DNA of 20,820 nt. It comes from Heterobasidion occidentale. Taxonomy: Eukaryota; Basidiomycota; Agaricomycetes; Russulales; Bondarzewiaceae. The DNA lies in assembly GCA_039111635.1 (NCBI GenBank), contig JBCAQO010000158.1:1-20820 (forward strand). The letters run 5' to 3'. A program made the position numbers and the translations under genes. Shown here piece after piece: positions 7,679-18,015 of this stretch (position 1 is its first letter; every line of letters starts with the position of its first letter). A model generated the notes under the pieces. The model was not told the DNA's origin and did not search any database. It saw only the letters and a list, made by a program, of their open reading frames with translations.

Positions 7679-9983
7679 TTACGAAGAAAAGACATCGAGT
7701 TCTTCCACAACATCATCCCATACCAACGTCGACGCAGAAACGTCTGATACAAAGATATTGGACACCCTAGATTTTTTCGTCTCGTGACTACTTCTAGTGC
7801 TGCCGTCATTCGCGCTCGCAGGACGATGCTTGCGCTTGGTGCCCTGCTTCGACTTCTTCTTGTAATCCACAGGCGGTTTCCCGAAGAGACAGTCGCTCTT
7901 GTCGTCAACCCAGTCATGCTGATTGATCTGGAAGAAGATTTCTGTGAGAGGTTTGGATGATTTCAAGATATCTTGCGTATCCTCGACGGAAGGGAGCTTC
8001 ACGTCATATATATCAGGGATTGTGGGACGATCAGCGTAGAGAGGGACGAATAACACCCGAAGCTTTGAGATGAAAAAGACGGCTGACGGACAAAGAATTC
8101 TGGACAGATACGTTGAGCTAAATTTGGCGGCAGAAGGTTGGAGGAAAGCTTTTTTTTCATCCCCACCGGTAGCCTGGTGGTCAGCATCCAACACGGCGTA
8201 GTCAAAACTGCATGGATGTTCCGAAGTAGGGTGATCTGATCGTTCTCAGAAAGTGCTTGCATCTGAAATCGAACGCAGTGATAAAGGTAGACGTAAAGGA
8301 ATGATTCGAGATCATGGCGGAATTCGTGCGACTTCGTCCCCCGAAGCTGTAACCAGTCTATTGACATGAATTGCCACGTGCCCTGATCGCTACCATGAGA
8401 TCACGAAGTGAATGAGCGTGTATGAAGATGAACTGACCGTCCTGGTCTTCAGTCTGGCTCCCGATATCTCTTCCTTCCACCTTCTGGATAGGTCCCAATC
8501 TATCAATAAGCCACGACCGTCGTTGGTGATCAAGATGTTGCCACCGCTGATGTCTTGATGGAGCACTCCAGCGTCATATGCCTGCTGATGAGCTGCATCG
8601 CTCAATCAGAATCGCAACGAGCATAGAACAGACAGCCGACTTACCCTCAATCGAATCCCATATGACCTGAGAGAGCTCTTTCGTAGAGTTGTATTGCCTC
8701 AACGGCCGTCCCACGTCCTCGAGCACCAGTCGATGATGGTTGTGGTGCTTCACTGCCATGACTCGACTGCACCACTTTTCTCCGCAGAATTCATGAGTGC
8801 GCGTCTGATGCCCGTCGATGTCGCAGGAACAGACAAGTTGCGGTACCCATTGTACGTTGTTGTCGTTGAGCAAGCGATACGTGTCTCCCTCTTTTTTGTA
8901 TCCTTCCGTAACGTAGCGCCAGCTATCCTTGAGGTACACCACCTTCCCCGCAGCGACATCGTAAGCCAAGTAGCCTTTGGTACCCCGACCAGTGGGGCTA
9001 TGAGAGTACCATTGTGGTAGAGAGGCAACGAAGAAGCGTTCGATCCTATCCTTACCATCGTCCACCACAGAAAATTTGCGGAAGGTATCATCAGATGAAT
9101 ACGGAGCAGGCAAGATGTCGTTATCAGTCCCTCCTTGAGCGACAACAACACGAAGAGCATGCTGGTTAAGGTCGATCTTAGCGCGCTCGATCTCATCTGG
9201 AGTCGGGATCGATACGGTGGTGTCATGTCCGCGTGCTGAATCGGAGGAACGGGAAAACCTCCATAAGAACATCGCCAGACGCGAAGGATCATATTTCCAG
9301 TTGACCCGCTCCGTGACGATAGCTCCAGCTTGATCCCAACGAATGAATCGGACGAAGTTGTCGATGATGATGAGAGAGAATAGGAATGTCCGGCATTGAG
9401 CGCCGAGCTGGGCTGCTGCATAAGATGTGATTTGCCAGCGGGACTTGTTTCCGAGATTCGAACTGTGTTCAAAAACGTGCAGCTTGGAAGTTTCTTTTTC
9501 GTGCGGGTGAAAATGCTTTTTCGTGCGTAATGGTGTAGGATTGTTTGCCGGCGATTCGGAAGGCCTTTTCGGGGGTGGTTTTGGATCTACAAATGGATCC
9601 TCGGATAACTGCTTGCGCTCAATATGGAGTTCCATCAGGGAAAATTTGATGTTCGACTCATCCTTGTTTGTTTCCTTGTAGATAGAGATATCAGGTTTGC
9701 GCTTGTATGCTGTATCTTCACCGAGGGTCGTGTCAACGAGGACGAGGCCAGGACAAAGTCCTGTGTTTTTCACAGCCTGTATCTGCAAGGACGTTACAAG
9801 CAATCAAGGGATGCATGAGAGATCGAAAGGACGTATACTCACAAAATTGGCCTCAAAGCCTGATTCAATTGAGAGGTCCTTGAAGCATTGTTGATAATTT
9901 TTGGGGAGCAAAGTCCGGTCGTCGGGCATGAACGCATCGAAGAATGCATCTAAAGGCATAGGCCCAACAAACTGTGTCTTCAT
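7679..9983 (-). pseudogene. FunK1-type protein kinase, copy B (one frame break)
   Basis: This copy is nearly complete. Exons: 9983-9843, 9782-8645, 8592-8438 and 8382-7679; introns of 60, 52 and 55 nt, all GT-AG, phases 0, 1 and 0. The product would be about 712 aa. In order: N-terminal FVGPMPLDAFFDAFMP; RKPDISIYK and LMELHIERKQ; a Pro/Lys/His-rich linker of about 40 residues; FVRFIRWDQAGAIVTERV; GKVVYLKDSWRY with the ATP-binding Lys; LVLEDVGRPLRQY; catalytic loop [12 protein letters not shown]; metal-binding [42 protein letters not shown]; basic tail with KKSR; and the end VSASTLVWDDVVEELDVFSS. All key catalytic residues are present. The only lesion is one missing base (mod 3) near 8202-8208 in the C-lobe. 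Upstream of ATG 9983 an in-frame TAA lies about 12 codons away, so the N-terminus is about 40 residues shorter than in copy C. Confidence 0.85.
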
Positions 9984-10424
9984 CTCGTCGACTAGGACTT
10001 CGTGATCCCCCGATTAATGCGGCTCCTGTCTTGTTTGAAAACGTTCAAGGCAAGGCGTGTTGTCTTTGCCATGCGTTGTTCAGACTCCGCGGTATCGATC
10101 GATTTGCAGAACTGCAGAATGATGCAGAATGATGCAGCGCAGTGCGCACGCTGAGACGATTCACAGATCGCACACGGTATCAGAGGGTCTCGGATAGAAA
10201 TCTTGATAATGAGAAAATTGCAGATCACGTCCCGCTCATATTGTTGACCACGGATTTTCAAGATAGTCGATGACAGGATGTAATCCTATATGGCTTGTGG
10301 TTTGGGGTAAGATGTTGCAGGATGTTGCGCCGTCAACTCGATCGAACAACATAATGGACGATGTTGAAACGTACACACTTTTTTTCGTTCCACCTAGTAG
10401 AATGCCATCCTTCTTTTCGTCTTA
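9984..10424. other. Region upstream of kinase copy B
   Basis: This is the presumed promoter side of copy B. A minus-strand frame (10261-9992) overlaps the place where the N-terminal extension seen in copy C would lie, but it does not clearly align to it. A short tandem repeat is listed at 10113-10137. No independent gene is supported. Confidence 0.3.
10113..10137. repeat. 10-bp tandem repeat, 2.5 copies
   Basis: The unit TGCAGAATGA is repeated perfectly two and a half times. It is a short local duplication upstream of kinase copy B with no evident function. Confidence 0.6.
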
Positions 10425-10593
10425 ATGCCCAACATTCCAACTTACTTTGCTCAGATTGAGAACCTGATTGCTCTGGAAACCATCCGTAATAGAGAGTCTG
10501 TCGTCATTGCAGAGAGGGAGTCGGGGCAAGTCGGAGTTGAGATGGCGGATGCGGGATCTGATGCCGGCGGCACTTTCTCAGACCTTCCCACAA

Positions 10594-10620
10594 TCTCGTT
10601 GCTCTCGTTGCTCTCGTTGC
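10594..10620. repeat. 9-bp tandem repeat, 3 copies
   Basis: TCTCGTTGC is repeated three times without a mismatch. If the overlapping plus-strand frame were translated, it would give a Leu-Ser repeat, but that frame has no other support. Confidence 0.7.
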
Positions 10621-11097
10621 CTGGCAATTGACACCGACTCGTCCTGCAGCAAAATGTGAGCTGAAAGCCTTGCTCACAGGCTTACCCCTGCGTATATATC
10701 TTCTTGCATCAAACCATATCTTCGCTTCGACGAACCATCTTCCATCATGGCCGAAATGTCACACATGAATATATAACGTCCACACACTTCTCTAGCATCC
10801 TCAAAATGGCGGTGATCCCGCTATCTGTAAAACCACCCAGGACCCACGACGCACAGTCAGCAGTACATAAGCTCCAGCACAAGACCTTGGTAAGAACTTT
10901 TACTTTTTTCCGTCTTGATAAACGGTTGATGTTCAGATCGCTAGCAGTTTGTCAAACAGATCAGTCTTCCACGGGGCTAGCGTCGTAGGTTTCTATATAG
11001 AATTATCCCCGGTTTGAGTTTCGTAGTCTCCTTGTGCTGATGGTTTGAGCAACGCGGTCGAAGCACCATCTCTAGACTTGTATGTCAACCTCACGCT

Positions 11098-11134
11098 GTT
11101 CTAGTCCTGTCGTGTTCTAGTCCTATCGTGTTCT
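11098..11134. repeat. 16-bp tandem repeat, about 2.3 copies
   Basis: GTTCTAGTCCTGTCGT is followed directly by GTTCTAGTCCTATCGT (one mismatch) and then a partial third copy starting GTTCT. It lies in the gene-poor spacer. Confidence 0.6.
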
Positions 11135-12069
11135 GATCTGAGCATACTACAACCCCAAAGCGTCATCTGAAAGCAGACCGTTTCTCAAGAAAGGACTATC
11201 AACAGGCGAGGTGAGCCATATCTAGTAGTAACACGTTCTGTCAACACGACTGAACATTGAAGGCAAGGTACTCATCAGTACTCTCTCGTCCAGCTACCCC
11301 CCATATACCCAATTGAGATCTTCCGTATCTTCCTTATCTGTGCGAGCCGACATTTAACAGTTAGCAGTCAAACAACAAAGACAAATCAGCCACGACGAGG
11401 CAAGACGGATACATAAGAGCTCAATCTATCTTCACTCGTCGCTTGCCACATCGCACTCTACAATATCACTAGCAACTCGTACAGCGTTCAATTCGACGTG
11501 TATATGAGTTATCTCAACGTATTTTATGGCACAGTAGCTACGCTCGCAGTCCACGAGGGGTAGGCGTTGCTCTATGAAGTCTTTCCTCGTCTGTATATGG
11601 CTTGCATGCAATGATTGTTATCAAAAGAAGCCTAGGAAACCGAACATCGTATTCACTCCTTTGGGAGATCTAGCGATACGTCATACACAACACGCGGAGT
11701 CGTTGATGAAAGAACAATGATGCATACTAGATGTAATCGCCTAGTCTATCGATGGGGAATACCTCTGCGATAGGCCCAAGGTTGTGTGGTGCGTGCGAGC
11801 ACTCTGAGGATCTTATAGGTCGATTTCTCGGTTTGGGCTAGGGATCATCAGTGATGTATCCGTATGCGATGATAAAGTCGTCCGTGCTGTCTATAGCCTA
11901 GTAAGAGAGCTATACCCTGATTCTTGCTCAGCAGGAGACGCTTTACGGACAATTCGATATCATAGAAAATGACGAGGGAACATAATCGTATAAGTACTCA
12001 GTACTCAGGGTGATAAATAGTCTAGGTGACATGAGTGCAGAGAAGGAAGGAAGAACTACACGTCCAATA

Positions 12070-14407
12070 TTAAGAGAAGATGTCGGATTCCTCTTCTTCA
12101 ATGGTTCCCATAACGAGCGTAGATGCAGACACATTGGACGTAGCTCGCGATCCTTTAGACTTCTTGCGTCTGATGCCATCCTCTTGATCGTCCAGGTCAG
12201 CCTGATCAGTGCGTCGCTTTTTGCCAGACTCAGTCTTCTTCCCCGATATGGGCAACCTTCCGATAAACAATCGCTCTTGTCGGCAGGATCCCAGTCTTCT
12301 TCACTCATTTGCGCCTCGAAGATTTCAACGAGTGTAACAGAGGACTCCAGAGCCTCTTGAGCGTCTTTGAGAGGAATGAGCTCTTTGGTCCACTCGGAAG
12401 CATACTCGTCACGGGCCGCGTAAAGCGGAACGAACAAAGAGCGAAGCTTGAAGACGATGGCGATGGCTGGTCGACACAGAAATTTGGAAAGAGTTCCCGT
12501 TTTGATATGTGACGGCGCCGCTTCGAAGAAGCCGTCCTTTCCCTGTCCACCAATGTGTCCATGAGGACCCTCCGCGTAAGAATCGAAGAATGTATAAGTC
12601 CTAGAATATTTTCCCGCTCGATCTGAGAAAGTTTCCCCAGTTGATATCGCATGCAGTGGTAGAGGAACACGTGAAGGAAGGATTCGAGATCGTCGCGAAA
12701 CATGTGTGGTCTGTCTCCATGAGAGCGAAGACGGTCTAGCGACATAAATTGCCAAGTACCCTGTCCACTCTTCATGAGAAAGCGAAATAGAGAGGCATAT
12801 GTGGATGTGAACCCACCGTTCTCGTCTTCAGTCTGGCTCCCGACACATTATTTTCGTCCTCCGAGACAGGTCCCAGTCGATCAACAGACCACGACCTTGG
12901 TTGGTGATCAAGATATTCCCGCCACTGATGTCTTGATGTAGAACTCCAGCATTGTAAGCCTGTTGATGAGCTACAATTATAAGTAGTCAGTGCTAGGAAA
13001 GGTAGATGCGGACGGCTGGCATACTTTGTATTGAATCAAACGTGACTTGAGAAAGCTCCTTCGTGGAATTGTATTGTTTCAATGGGCGTCCCAAGTCCCG
13101 GAGCACCAAGCGATGGTGTTGATGGTGCTTTACCGCGGCTACTCGAGAGCACCATGTTTCCCCGCAGAATTCGTGAGTGCGCGTATGGTGGCCATCGATG
13201 TCGCTGGAACAAATGAGATGAGGGATACCTTGTACCTGGTGTTCCATGAGAAAGCGGTAAGTATCTCCCTCTTTCTCGTACCCGTCCGCAACATAGCGCC
13301 AACTATCCTTCAAATACACCACCTTTCCTGTGGCAATATCGAGTGCTTCGTAACCTTTCGTCCCCCTTCCAGTAGGGCTACTGGTATGCCACTGCGGATA
13401 AGAAGCGACAAAGAAGCGCTCGCATTTATCCACGTCATCGACCACCCGAAACTTCCGAAAAGTGTCGTCAGACGAGTATGGAGGCGTTAAGACATCCTTC
13501 TCAGTTCCACCCTGGGCCGCGGCAACATCAATAGCCCACTGTCTGAGTGCACATTTGGCAAGTGCGATCTCGTCTGGTGTCGGGATTGATACAGAGGTGT
13601 CATACCCGCGAGCCTCATCGGACGAACGAGCGAAGTTCCACAAGAATGTCGCCAGGTACCATGGCTTTTGTCTCCATGGTACACGCTCTGTGACGACAGC
13701 GCCAGCTCTATCCCAGCGAATCAACCGCATAAAATCTCCAATGGATGTCGCGGGGAAACAAAACGACCTGTTTTGAGCCTTGAGCTGTGCAGCCGTATAA
13801 CAGATGATTTGTCCGCGAGAGTGATTTCCTGCTTTGGTGTTGTGTTCAAAGGCATGTTGCTTGCGAGACTTTGTCGTAGGCGGGTCTGTGAATGGATCCT
13901 CGTGTATCTGTTTGCGCTCAATGTAGAGCTCCATCAGCCGAAAGTTGGCCTTGGACTCATCCTTGTAGACGTCCCTGTAAACGGAGATGTCTGGCTTTCG
14001 CTTGAATTTCTTGTCCTGGCGATCCGTTGTATCGACCAAAATAAGACCAGGAGACAGCCCGGCCTTCTTCACAGCATTTATCTGCATGGGATGATGGGCG
14101 GTTAAGAACAGCATGAGCCGGGGGAAGAGCAGGAACGCACAAATTTCGCCTCAAAGCCCTTTTCACCTTTGAGTTTCTGGAAATGCTTCTGGTGATTCAA
14201 AGGCAGTGCGGGCTGGTTGTCGCACTTCGGCACGAATTTCTCGATAAATGTATGCATGGGCATAGGCCCCACAAACTGATTCCTTATCTCTTTCATGAGA
14301 CCCTTGTAATCGATGGCAGCCTCTGGATCTCTAGTCGTTGTCTCGAAGTGCTCCCTTGATGACTTCTTGTTAGAGACCGGAGAGCTCTGGAACTGAGATT
14401 GGGTCAT
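12070..14407 (-). pseudogene. FunK1-type protein kinase, copy C (three frame breaks)
   Basis: Exons: 14407-14141, 14081-13025, 12970-12817 and 12760-12070; introns of 59, 54 and 56 nt in the same positions and phases as copy B. ATG 14407 opens an N-terminal extension of about 40 residues before QFVGPMPMHTFIEKFVP. Later blocks: [126 protein letters not shown], and the tail SNVSASTLVMG plus IEEEESDIFS. Key catalytic residues are kept. Three places each lack one base (mod 3): about 12845-12858 just after DWDLSRR, about 12585-12592 in the C-lobe, and about 12262-12268 before the basic tail. With all three compensated the frame is about 724 codons. Decay is the likely cause, though each break is near a T/A run, so base-call errors are possible. 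Confidence 0.85.
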
Positions 14408-14738
14408 ATTGATATGTGAGCGGCGGGAAATGCGGAATATGGAGGAGTACTTACACTCACCAATGATTTTACGCACGGTTAAATACTGAGGATGGACAAT
14501 GTAAGTTTGGGGACTTCGCCACGCTGAGTGCCACCGCCTACATCAGGAAAACGTCACATTACTTGACTAACTTTTCTGCACTTACTCAATCTTATCAGCT
14601 TTTAAGCCAACTTAGAAACTTGGAGAAAAATACCTTTTATGAGTCCGATCAAATAAAGTTTGACAAGATAAACTAAGAGACGAGCGAGGCAAAAAGATGA
14701 TTAAAGTGCTAGGCTCGAAAAAAGTATCAAAAAAGCAC
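14408..14738. other. Spacer between kinase C and the Plavaka transposase
   Basis: These 331 nt are A/T-rich. They should hold both the upstream region of kinase C and the 3' end of the Plavaka element. A donor-like GTGAGT just upstream of ATG 14407 could mark a 5'-untranslated intron of kinase C. I compared this stretch by eye with the sequence beyond 18015 and found no inverted repeat that could be the element's termini. Confidence 0.35.
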
Positions 14739-17700
14739 TCAGAAAGCGATTTCATTCGCGTGATGATCTATGAATCTGTTAACATAATAAGCAACAAATG
14801 CATCGAGCGTGTCAGTGAACTTGAAATCTCGAGGTAGGTGGTCATCTCCGTAGACGCCGATGAGATGTGCGCCACGGAGGATACTGTCTACATGTATTAT
14901 TGAAGTGACTCTCTCTCCTCATAGGCCTATCTGTGGCTCCACAATCCACATACCGGTGTCTGGACAAGGTGCATCACTAACAGGTACAAACCATTCAACG
15001 AGGGCGCATGGATAGGTTGTCTGCTGATGCTTGAATGAAAAGAAAATGATGACGCGCGCAGCGTGAAGCCCTCGGAAGCCATCTAATTCCGGATCCTTCT
15101 CTGCAAAGATGCAGTCGTTTCGTGGGGTGGCGGTCTTTCGCCAGCATTGCGTGGCATGAATTCTTTCTCGATGCATCCCCCCGACACCAGAGAGGTCGCT
15201 TGGTGCGTAGTAGACAGCGAGGGCGGAAGGGAATACCGAAACTGAGCCATAGGCAGGCGGACACTGGATAAGGGGGACCTGAGAAGCCGGCTGTGGTGAA
15301 TTAGGGTATAACTGATCAAAAAGAAACCTTCGGACGAGTTCAATAAAGTGAGGTTGACCAATGGCTGCTCCGAGGTCACGAAGCCGCCGTGGATATCCTT
15401 GGACTGAAAAAAGATGAGTTCAATGAAGTACAGATGAAGTCCATACTACACACTTTTTTTTACCGCTAGCGTGACCTCGCCGAGATAGCGAGGACCATCT
15501 ACAGCCGGATCCTCGTCGTCATCATCATTGTCGTCGTTGTCGATGGCTTCTGGACTAGCATTGTGTTCATCGAGAGCTGCAGCCTCGTCCTGGGCAACAC
15601 GATCAATCCACAAAGGGAGGCATGGACCATTGAGCATTCCTCGGTTCACAAAGTCCACGCGAGATGCTGCCAGCTTATCCAGTCGTTGGTTTGTCAAGAG
15701 CATTTGCCCCTCTGCTTCGAAGCGACTCGATCGTCGCCAAGGCTCCTTCACAGCCTTGATGTGCTTCGACTCGGTGATAGATGAGCACAGGCCATTTGGT
15801 GCCCCGTACTTCTGGATCAGGTATCGATAGTGCATCATGGAGTGCTGTCGAGGAAGTGAGAATCCGCTAGGTCGGACCCCAGATGCTTGGAATATAACGC
15901 GGTCAGCATGGAATCTCTTGAGGGCGTCGTCCATGGCGTTGAGTGTCGTCTCGTCTAACACATCGCGCCGAGCCAGATAACAGAAATCTAAAAATGCGCT
16001 GATGGCGCGAACCATTTGACTAGGTACATGGCCTGCAATAGCGGGCAGATACACCTATGTGTATGTTGGTAAGTATATAAGATTGTTTATAAGACATGTT
16101 TACCTTCATTAGTGCCTTCGAATCATCGCCCGTCCACTGCTTGAAGCCTCGTCCTTGATGGAAACGTCTAAGGGCAGGGAAGCTGGGTACAGCCGCAATC
16201 CTGGAATCTTGGTAAGTAGAGATGCACAGTGGAAGCATAGTGCCAGCATACCGGCGATCGATATCGGCCATGATGTCCGCCATGCCAGTTTTCCCATGGA
16301 CGAGCACCAAATATTCTTCTACCCAACTCACGAGGTGGTCTTTAAAGGTCCCTTTGATGATTTGGTGGAGGAGGTCGGGAGTGAGGAGTTCATGGATATC
16401 AGCACGAGGGAAACTTGCGGTAAAAGGCTCCAAGCGCCAAGCGTGAACACATTTCAGACCCAGAAACACGTGGATTGTCGGCAAAGGACATACCATTATA
16501 TTACCAACAATCCCATACTCATCCCACAACATCTTGAGGTCAAAATGTTTTTGAAGGAGATATGTGTGCTCATGCGAGCGCCGCCCTGGTCCCTCGCCAA
16601 ATTCATCCAAGTCGTTCGGTCTCGCAGTACAACTGCTGTACAAATGAGCATGAAAACACTGTGAAGGAGGTGTGTACTCGCCCTGGGCACCAGTTCTGCA
16701 CAGTGCAGGCAAGTAGAACTTGCTCGGGGTAATCGGCGATGTATGGACCAAGTCCGTAAATGACGCGCCGGAAGTGGCCGTCAGGACAACGCGTCACCTC
16801 TGGCTTCATCATACCAGACCTGAGGGGTTCGAAGATGGTTTCTAGAGAAGCATGAAACAGCTGGTGTCGAAATTTGCGAAATGCGGGGTCATCCTGGTAC
16901 TGTCGATCTGCTATAAGTGAGAATTCAGTGAGCAACTGGGAAAGGCATAAGGAGCATTACTTACTCTTGGGAATTGAAAGAAAACCAATGAGCGAGATTG
17001 CATTGCGATGCGCACGACGAACATTGTTGTGCACATTGCCTATTGATCCGTACAATGGGTAGAACTCGGTCTGACCTGTTGCGACAGAGACGGTCGTTTT
17101 ATCACTTCCGAGGATAACAGGGACAAACATGGAGCCATGCGTCTCTGTGTCCTTTGCGATTATGTCCTGTAATGCTTGATGAGATGATGAATGGCGACAA
17201 GATGCGCACTCTTACCGATTGCTCCCAAGCCCAATTGCCTGACATGAGATCCCTCCATACCCTTTTCCCGTTCGTGTTGAATTCCCGTTTTGCAGCGTAG
17301 TCGATCTCTCCGTCAAAATCTGGATTTGAAAGCTGATTGCGGAAGACGGTGCGGGAATTCCTCATCCAGACATCATACTTTGCCGTCTTCCACGGTGGTA
17401 CAATGTCACCGGAAACGTCGCCAGTATACTCAACAGAGAATGATGACCAGGGTGCATCCCCTAGAGTTGTTGAATCAATTGTCTCGTAAAGATTTTGATG
17501 ATTGACATATGGCGGCTCTTGAATCGTTGCGGCCCATAATACAAGGAGATCATCGAGCTCATGTGCGGGCATCTGATTTCGTCGAAAAATAAGGTCAGCT
17601 AGTTCAAATTGGACACGATTGTCGTATGGAGAGAAGTCATCTTGTTCCTGCTTAGTCGGAGGAGTAGGGAGAGTGTCGGCAGGTACTAGATCATGGCCGT

Positions 17701-18015
17701 CTGCGTCGCAAGGAGTTCCTACACAAGTGGTGAGATTCTTCAAGCCAGGGTACATGTATGCGTCTACATACCATCGAGAATGGGATGATGGGCGGTATAA
17801 GACCTTGCTTCTTGCTCGTTCGCTGGTAACTGAATATCTGGGCCATTTCGTGGCTCCTCCACGTGCGGAGGCACTTGAATCTTATTAGCTGCATTGCCAG
17901 TGTGTGCAGCATTACGATGCTGTGTACAGCCTGACGGATTTTTGAATCCGCGTTGACATGTTCCGATGCTGCAAACATAATTGCGATGTTGAAACCTGCG
18001 GTTACGAGGGATCAT
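14739..18015 (-). mobile_element. Plavaka-type DNA transposon (transposase region)
   Basis: Plavaka elements are CACTA-like DNA transposons abundant in basidiomycetes, moved by a DDE-type transposase. The span given is only the transposase coding region; the true element must be larger, bounded by kinase C at about 14.5 kb on one side and by the orphan gene at 18.78 kb on the other. Terminal inverted repeats and a target-site duplication were not found, so completeness and the exact ends are unknown. The near-intact coding frame points to a fairly recent insertion compared with the eroded neighbours. Confidence 0.8.
14739..18015 (-). pseudogene. Plavaka transposase, single in-frame stop near C-terminus
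   Basis: Nine exons are inferred: 18015-17772, 17718-17216, 17166-16965, 16910-16682, 16632-16494, 16427-16252, 16200-16104, 16054-15454 and 15403-14739. They sum to exactly 952 codons. Residues about 15-35 form a C2H2 finger, C-x4-C-x12-H-x4-H. Further family blocks: SFSVEYTGDV, KYDVWMRNSRTVFRNQL, MSGNWAWEQSDIIAKD, ILGSDKTTVSVATGQTEFYP, GSIGNVHNNVRRAHRNA, FRRVIYGLGPYIADYPEQ, a CPGC pair, FPRADIHELLTPDLLHQII, FKQWTGDDSKALMKVYLPAI, VRPSGFSLPRQHSMMHY, APNGLCSSITESKHIKAVK, MLLTNQRLDKLAASRVDF, YAPSDLSGVGGMHRERIHAT and ILRGAHLIGVYGDDHLP. The sole lesion is TGA at 14921-14919 (codon 892), just before GERVTSIIHVDS; it would remove the last about 60 residues, so activity is doubtful but not excluded. 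Introns are 48-66 nt. Confidence 0.9.

Larger units (their letters stand above)
10425..11942. other. 1.5 kb gene-poor spacer between kinases B and C
   Basis: No convincing gene. Plus-strand frames at 10425-10631 (68 codons) and 10704-10988 (94 codons) have no recognisable motif, and the first is largely a low-complexity tail made by the 9-bp repeat. From about 11000 to 11940 the frames are short on both strands. Base composition looks more A/T-rich than in the genes. I looked for long terminal repeats and found no pair by eye. Confidence 0.35.

Noticed and set aside
8200..8210. Classical minus-one programmed frameshift in B and C
   Set aside because: Neither site has an X-XXY-YYZ slippery heptamer in the zero frame, so the idea is kept only as a remote alternative.
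8202..8400. An extra intron in kinases B and C that would repair the shared frame break
   Set aside because: The only upstream donors (GTCTAC, GTTCGA in B; GTGTTC in C) are weak and in the wrong phase, and using them would delete the conserved LYHC segment after DLESFL.
8694..9818. Plus-strand open frames opposite kinase B (and similar ones opposite kinase C, 13047-14105)
   Set aside because: The minus strand carries the conserved FunK1 blocks and splice sites; the plus-strand frames have no motif and mirror the coding strand's codon pattern.
10425..10631. 68-codon plus-strand frame in the gene-poor spacer
   Set aside because: It has a true ATG, but the tail is made by a 9-bp repeat and nothing resembles a known protein or splice structure.
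11098..11134. Tandem 16-mers as part of a CRISPR-like or LTR structure
   Set aside because: Only about two copies, no spacers, and no distant partner repeat was seen; a simple local duplication suffices.
15528..16664. Plus-strand open frames of up to 169 codons opposite the Plavaka transposase
   Set aside because: They are antisense shadows of a clearly recognisable transposase and show no domain of their own.
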